DNA from: Lutraria lutraria
Lineage: Eukaryota > Mollusca > Bivalvia > Venerida > Mactridae
Direction: 5' to 3'
DNA length: 64,000 bases
Assembly: GCA_964023205.1 (NCBI GenBank)
Contig: OZ026847.1
Coordinates: 5,392,819-5,456,818, forward strand
Position numbers and translations under genes: made by a program. Shown one piece after another: positions 59,867 through 64,000 of the stretch (position 1 is its first letter; every line of letters begins with the position of its first letter). The notes beneath the pieces were generated by a model. It was given only the letters and a program-made list of their open reading frames with translations. It was not told where the DNA came from and ran no database searches.

Positions 59867-59970
59867 GCCGTGGCCGAGTGGTTAGGGGGTTCGCCTTCTG
59901 AGCGGAAGATCGAAGGTTCGAACCCATGTGGAGACTGGGTTAGAACTGATGCGGTCGGTTGGTCAGCCGA
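59867..59970 (+). mobile_element. tRNA-headed SINE, family A, truncated after the head
   Basis: This is the best-preserved head in the window: GCCGTGGCCGAGTGGTTAGG (box A) and GGTTCGAACCC at 59915-59925 (a perfect box B). It continues into CTGGGTTAGAACTGATGCGG and stops after GGTTGGTCAGCCGA, where the family body is lost. It is Leu/Ser-like in sequence, but the continuous family-A body after the head marks it as a SINE and not a tRNA gene. Confidence 0.85.
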
Positions 59971-59974
59971 TGTG

Positions 59975-61115
59975 TAGCATAGGTGCAAACGATGTTTCTT
60001 GTCGCCTAAGTTCTGTTAATGTCTCATCAAATTCCGACGATATTTTGTCTTCATTCCTATGTTTGGATTCTTCAGTTTCAATACTAATTATTTATCTATG
60101 TCTTGTGTCTTGATTCACTCCTATGCAGTTTGAAAACGACGCCACACTCAATGCTTTGTGATTGGTTTAATTTTTGTCACTCTCGCTTCGTATTTCAAAA
60201 ACCTTAGAGATTTGTGTTCGATTCTCCTTTGGCTTAGTTTTAAAAAGACTTGAGATCGGAGACCAACTCTCATATCTTGTCTTGGGTGTTTTTAAGTTAA
60301 TTAGGAGAAGACAATGATGATATAATTGCTGTAGTATTGAGAGCAAAGCAGATATGAATGAATCAGCCCTATGAATGGGATACAGATATAAGTCCGGAGA
60401 CTATTCTCAAGTTTTTTAACCTCAGAGTGATTAGTTGACTGTCTTTCCCTCGTTATTTACTGCACTTGTTGTAAAATCCTTCTCTATAAAAATTCACAGG
60501 AAAAAAAAATGTTTTTTCTTGAATTTTCTATTGTTAACAATGATGTTTAATCAGACGAGTTGAATTACCAGCATTTTTACATTTGCTTTCAAGAAATTTT
60601 AGATGATTTTTTTATACCAATTGCCCTAATTCGATTAAAATGTTGCATTTCCAAGCATGCACTAGTATTTATAATCCTTGTTACTCTCTCTCCCCGTCCG
60701 TCCCCCCCCCCCCCTCTCTGTCTGTCTCTGTCTCTGTCTCTCTCTCTCTCAAATATAATTTTTTTAAAGCAAACATGATTAGTAATATTAGTAATATAAC
60801 GTTTGATTCAAATATTGGAATAGTCTGCTTTTTGCCCAGTACGCTTATTACTCACTTATTACACACATTATTTCTCATGTTATTTTACAATATCAAAGTT
60901 AACTATAGTTCCGTCGAAGCGAATCGGCACGAAATACGTCAATGAGAGATATGTATGGACAATCTAAAACCAAACATGAAGTAGCCGGAATTAATAATCT
61001 TGATAGAGCCACCTTCCCCCAATACGGAATCTCCCACACCCAGTGAATTAACGTATGACGACCAAATAAATCCATATATGATCAACGTACTATAAACAGT
61101 CAGTGGGTGGAGAAC
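59975..61115. other. Non-coding stretch upstream of the candidate promoter
   Basis: Contains a C-run and (TC)n/(TCTG)n microsatellite at about 60697-60751. Other short frames are not supported. Confidence 0.55.
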
Positions 61116-61120
61116 TTTAT

Positions 61121-61156
61121 TATAAAACGTGTTGCATCAAGTACTGACTTTCATTC
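61121..61156 (+). promoter_or_regulatory. Candidate core promoter: TATA box and initiator
   Basis: TATAAAA at 61121-61127 and TCATTC at 61151-61156. The initiator A (61153) is 32 bp after the first T of the TATA box, the canonical spacing for animal RNA polymerase II promoters. A possible donor GTGAGA follows at 61173, giving a very short 5' UTR exon. It sits 680 bp before a signal-peptide exon on the same strand. No experimental support is available. Confidence 0.4.
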
Positions 61157-61785
61157 CGATACAGACATCGCGGTGAGAACTCTAACTATTCTTGAAGCTT
61201 AGGAGACAGACTTTGATTTTAGGAAATACTTGATAGTGTATAGCTGATTAATTTGAAAATAGATAAACGCGCTTGTTCATACTTGGAGCGATTTTTTATC
61301 TCTTTTTCTTTTATTTTATTTCTGAAATTATTTGGGATTTATTCGAGGATTTTTATCTATCTGTATACTTAATATTTTAGAATTGATTATTAAGGATATA
61401 TTTATACGTAATTTTATTCTGAACACGAGTCAATACCTCCATGAGGTATCGCGTTTTTATTTGTAAAAATAAGAAGGATTTTTCAATTTGTTATTTTTTC
61501 CCACACAGTCGGAAAAACATTACCATGCACAGTTATTTGTCAGTATCTTAAAAAGAGAAATTTGCTGTGTCGAATGTAATTTGGCGTGATTTAATTTTAC
61601 GGAAATTTTCTGTCATCAATGTTCATTTTTAAATCGAATTAAGAAAAACATGCTATAAGGGTGACTTCTTCAAAGACCTGGGAATTTTGGGGTTACGCAT
61701 CTAAAGCCAAAATAACATTTGTAAACGCTCATTGTTGTTTAACCAAAACGACCGGGATTTAAAACAAGGAAATAACATTTTTCAG

Positions 61786-61897
61786 GCAAATTGGCGACAA
61801 AGTTATAACAAAGACAGTTTAGGGACCAAAGATGTCAAATTTATTCCGTCTTCTTAGTGCAACATTAATTGTTCTACTCGCTATAAGGTGCTCACAA
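61786..61897 (+). CDS. First coding exon of a predicted secreted protein (signal peptide; partial)
   Basis: A TAACATTTTTCAG acceptor ends at 61785. The exon has 46 nt of 5' UTR, then ATG at 61832 in a good context (CCAAAGATG), encoding 22 residues: MSNLFR, a hydrophobic core LLSATLIVLLAI, then RCSQ. It ends in phase 0 at a consensus GTAAGT donor (61898). This is the classic layout of an animal secreted-protein gene, where exon 1 supplies the signal peptide and the mature part follows in later exons. Cleavage would fall near Cys-Ser-Gln or in the next exon. The frame continuing through the donor to 62032 is intronic read-through. Downstream exons were not found in the remaining 2.1 kb, so identity (peptide, lectin, matrix or other) cannot be given. 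Confidence 0.5.
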
Positions 61898-62625
61898 GTA
61901 AGTGTTTTATGTTTTTATATTCTTTTCAGGTTTGAGTATTCATGCACAGGACATGTGCAGTCGTTAGATCATACACCATTGTCGCTGAGTTTTATTTTCA
62001 ATTTTAGAAGTAATTTGTGTTTTCAATTTTGAAGTTTGAATGATTAACTGTTAGTACGATAGAGTATGAATTGTATGTAATTTGATATCGGTGTTAAAAT
62101 ATTTATTTATTTTGCTAAGAATCAATTTTGTTTTCATTTAAGTTGTAAAGGGAAGTTAATTATGGTATTCATTATATTTAAATTATTAAGTTAAGTTGCT
62201 GTTAAGTGCTGAATATTCTATTGTCATTATATAAATAATATAAGGTATACAAAACAGTATTCTTCATTTTATCAAGAATATATTGTGCTTTTATAAATGC
62301 GACCATTTTCAGTGTTTTATAAACGTATGAAATTTATACCGGACTCCCGTCGAACCGGACGTGATCCGGACATAAGAATATATGCCCGGTCTTTAAGTGT
62401 TTCCAGACTAAAACAATGCTCGTTTAATATGCATATTCTGTTCATTATAGATTTACAAAAACATGTATGATATGTTAAGTTTCCATTTGTTTTGTTTAAA
62501 AGATCATGCATTTGCATGTTTTCAGACTATTGCATGTTATGAAATAATCTTGTAGCGTAAGATTCAATTAATGAATTCAATTATTTCCAGGAATTTAATC
62601 TTAACTTGTGTCTTATTTTCAGAAA
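61898..62625 (+). other. Presumed intron of the secreted-protein gene
   Basis: Begins GTAAGTGTTTTATG. AT-rich, with no further exon recognised. Confidence 0.4.
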
Positions 62626-62631
62626 TATGAT

Positions 62632-62790
62632 AGATAGATAAATACTTTATTTCAGATCCATTAAGCCAACTGGCCCATGAGGACAACATATTTACAAACA
62701 TACACATTCGTAACACACATAATTGTATAATATACATGCATTTATATACAAATCAAATATACAAATACTCTTCAGGGAGAAGATATATTG
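62632..62790 (-). mobile_element. Retroposon 3' end, minus strand, with (TATC)n tail
   Basis: Plus-strand GATAGATAGATAAATACTTT then ATTTCAGATCCATTAAGCCA and ACTGGCCCATGAGGACAAC. On the minus strand this is a body ending GGATCTGAAATAAAGTATTT and a TATC simple-repeat tail, typical of a LINE/SINE 3' terminus with AATAAA. The 5' part is not identified. Confidence 0.55.
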
Positions 62791-62795
62791 ACATA

Positions 62796-62940
62796 CAGTC
62801 AAACATGTGAATAAAGGCCACATTATGGATAGACAAAATGTGGCTTTTATTGACAGTTGGCCGTCATAAGGTGGTCAAATTAATCTAAAAATTCAATGAC
62901 GTTCTTAAAGAATTGCCCTTATTCACAAGGCGACCCTTAC
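62796..62940. mobile_element. Decayed MITE of the CAGTCAAACCTGTG family
   Basis: CAGTCAAACATGTGAATAAA then GGCCACATTATGG after TA (62794-62795), and near the right end TGCCCTTATTCACAAGGCGA. The terminal right repeat is lost. Related to 43947-44110. Confidence 0.65.
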
Positions 62941-62944
62941 TCGG

Positions 62945-64000
62945 ATAATATTACTAATAATCTATTAAATTTTCTTTATCCGATTAATCAATTAATAAAT
63001 TTAAATATATATCAAACACTGGAATTAAGCACGTGTGATTTAACCGAAGTTTTAAATATCACGTGTATATATACTGTAATTTGGTCATTGAATGTCTACA
63101 AAAGTGTAGATACGAGCAATTTTATGGACCAGAAAATAGTGTCACACAAATAAGTTTTTACTAATGAATCGGCTATGTTTGTGCTACGTTTAAGTACTAA
63201 GGATGAAGCTCATAAAATAGGAAAAAAATTCCAGTAAAGGCAAAAGCGCGTGTATTTTGTCAATAAGCTAATCTTGATAAACATGTTTGTAATTTTCATA
63301 AAATGCTTTGAGAGCATGAATTACAGTAATTTATTTGACTTAAGTTTCCATTTAATAACCAATTTACTACTGTGTCCCGTATTATGAGGTATAACTTTCC
63401 GACAATTCAAGTAATCAGCAATTTAACGCTGTTATAAATGCTAACAACGACAGACTGCAATTTCCATCAATTGAAGCAATTTGTCGCTAGTTTTATCTTT
63501 ATGATATCAAAGCTCAAATCAAGATTTAAAAAAATCATTTTATTAGCAATCTTGAACAAATATTTTTCTCCTGCTTCGTTGACTTGTCACGTACCAAAGT
63601 TTTTTTTGTGAAGCAAAATAGGACGAGCTCAAGATAGGCAGCGTAATGATATATAATTATACATCACGTGCGTTAAATGTTGAATTTGATTGGCGCAAAT
63701 TGCGCATTAAACTTCACCTCTTGTTTAGGCAAAGTTTAAGTTTTTTATGTTTGATTAAAGGATGAAACTCAACTGTAATTAAATTTTCATCATTTTGATT
63801 ATTACAGAACTAAGATAATATGCATCCTTCATAACTGGTGCAGTATATTTCTATTAATCAATTAAATGCTGATAATATCAACCGATATAGAACGTCGCTT
63901 TCTGTTGTCCCACATCTAACTATTGTCAATAACCAGAGCGTTGAATAACAATTTAATTAAACACTTTTGAATAGTTTTGTAAACGAATTGATGTTATCAT
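62945..64000. other. Non-coding stretch to the window edge
   Basis: AT-rich; no exon, repeat match or regulatory motif that I can support. It may be the continuing intron of the secreted-protein gene. Confidence 0.45.

Overview
The window reads as nuclear DNA of a marine invertebrate, most likely a bivalve mollusc. It is AT-rich and gene-poor, with no operon structure. It is packed with short tRNA-headed SINEs, TA- and TTAA-flanked MITEs, fragments of non-LTR retrotransposons, and a tandem-core repeat of a style known from bivalves (units around 'GGTCAAAAACTAGGTCA'). The organism call is an inference from repeat types; no species-diagnostic gene was seen.

Gene content is low. The only long open frame is a 520-codon minus-strand CDS at 37771-39333, with a good splice acceptor and an in-frame stop just 5' of its ATG. 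I do not recognise a domain in it. At the right edge, 61121-61897 holds a coherent first-exon model: a TATA box, an initiator about 32 bp downstream, a possible 5' UTR intron, then a 22-codon signal-peptide exon ending at a consensus GTAAGT donor. The rest of that gene would lie beyond the window or in unrecognised exons. Two short exon-like frames (7624-7776, 22513-22603) are weak candidates. All other short ORFs look like noise or repeat sequence.

The most striking object is a 5.4 kb PIF/Harbinger-type DNA transposon (23522-28914). It has 39-bp identical terminal inverted repeats, a CTG target-site duplication and repeated GAGCGCTC palindromes near each end. It carries a broken HARBI1-like nuclease gene on the plus strand and a convergent, apparently multi-exon minus-strand gene of unknown function. 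Two MITEs of different families are nested in it.

Layout: 1-8.4 kb MITE clusters (2.76-3.59, 5.9, 8.05-8.39 kb); 11.7-20.9 kb SINEs, LINE remnants, an acidic-coding-like GAA/GAT microsatellite and the tandem-core repeat; 23.2-28.9 kb a fold-back element and the Harbinger; 31.4-36.8 kb two copies of a complex repeat, one inverted internally and split by an insertion; 37.3-39.4 kb the 520-aa gene; 43.2-48.9 kb a pentanucleotide array, a SINE, and a MITE split by a SINE; 51.0-53.6 kb a minisatellite, a nested pair of inverted-repeat elements and an unusual GC-rich AAAACGTTTT element; 54.4-59.2 kb more MITEs, a SINE and an 870-bp fold-back; 61-62 kb the secreted-protein start. Several nestings give relative insertion ages directly.
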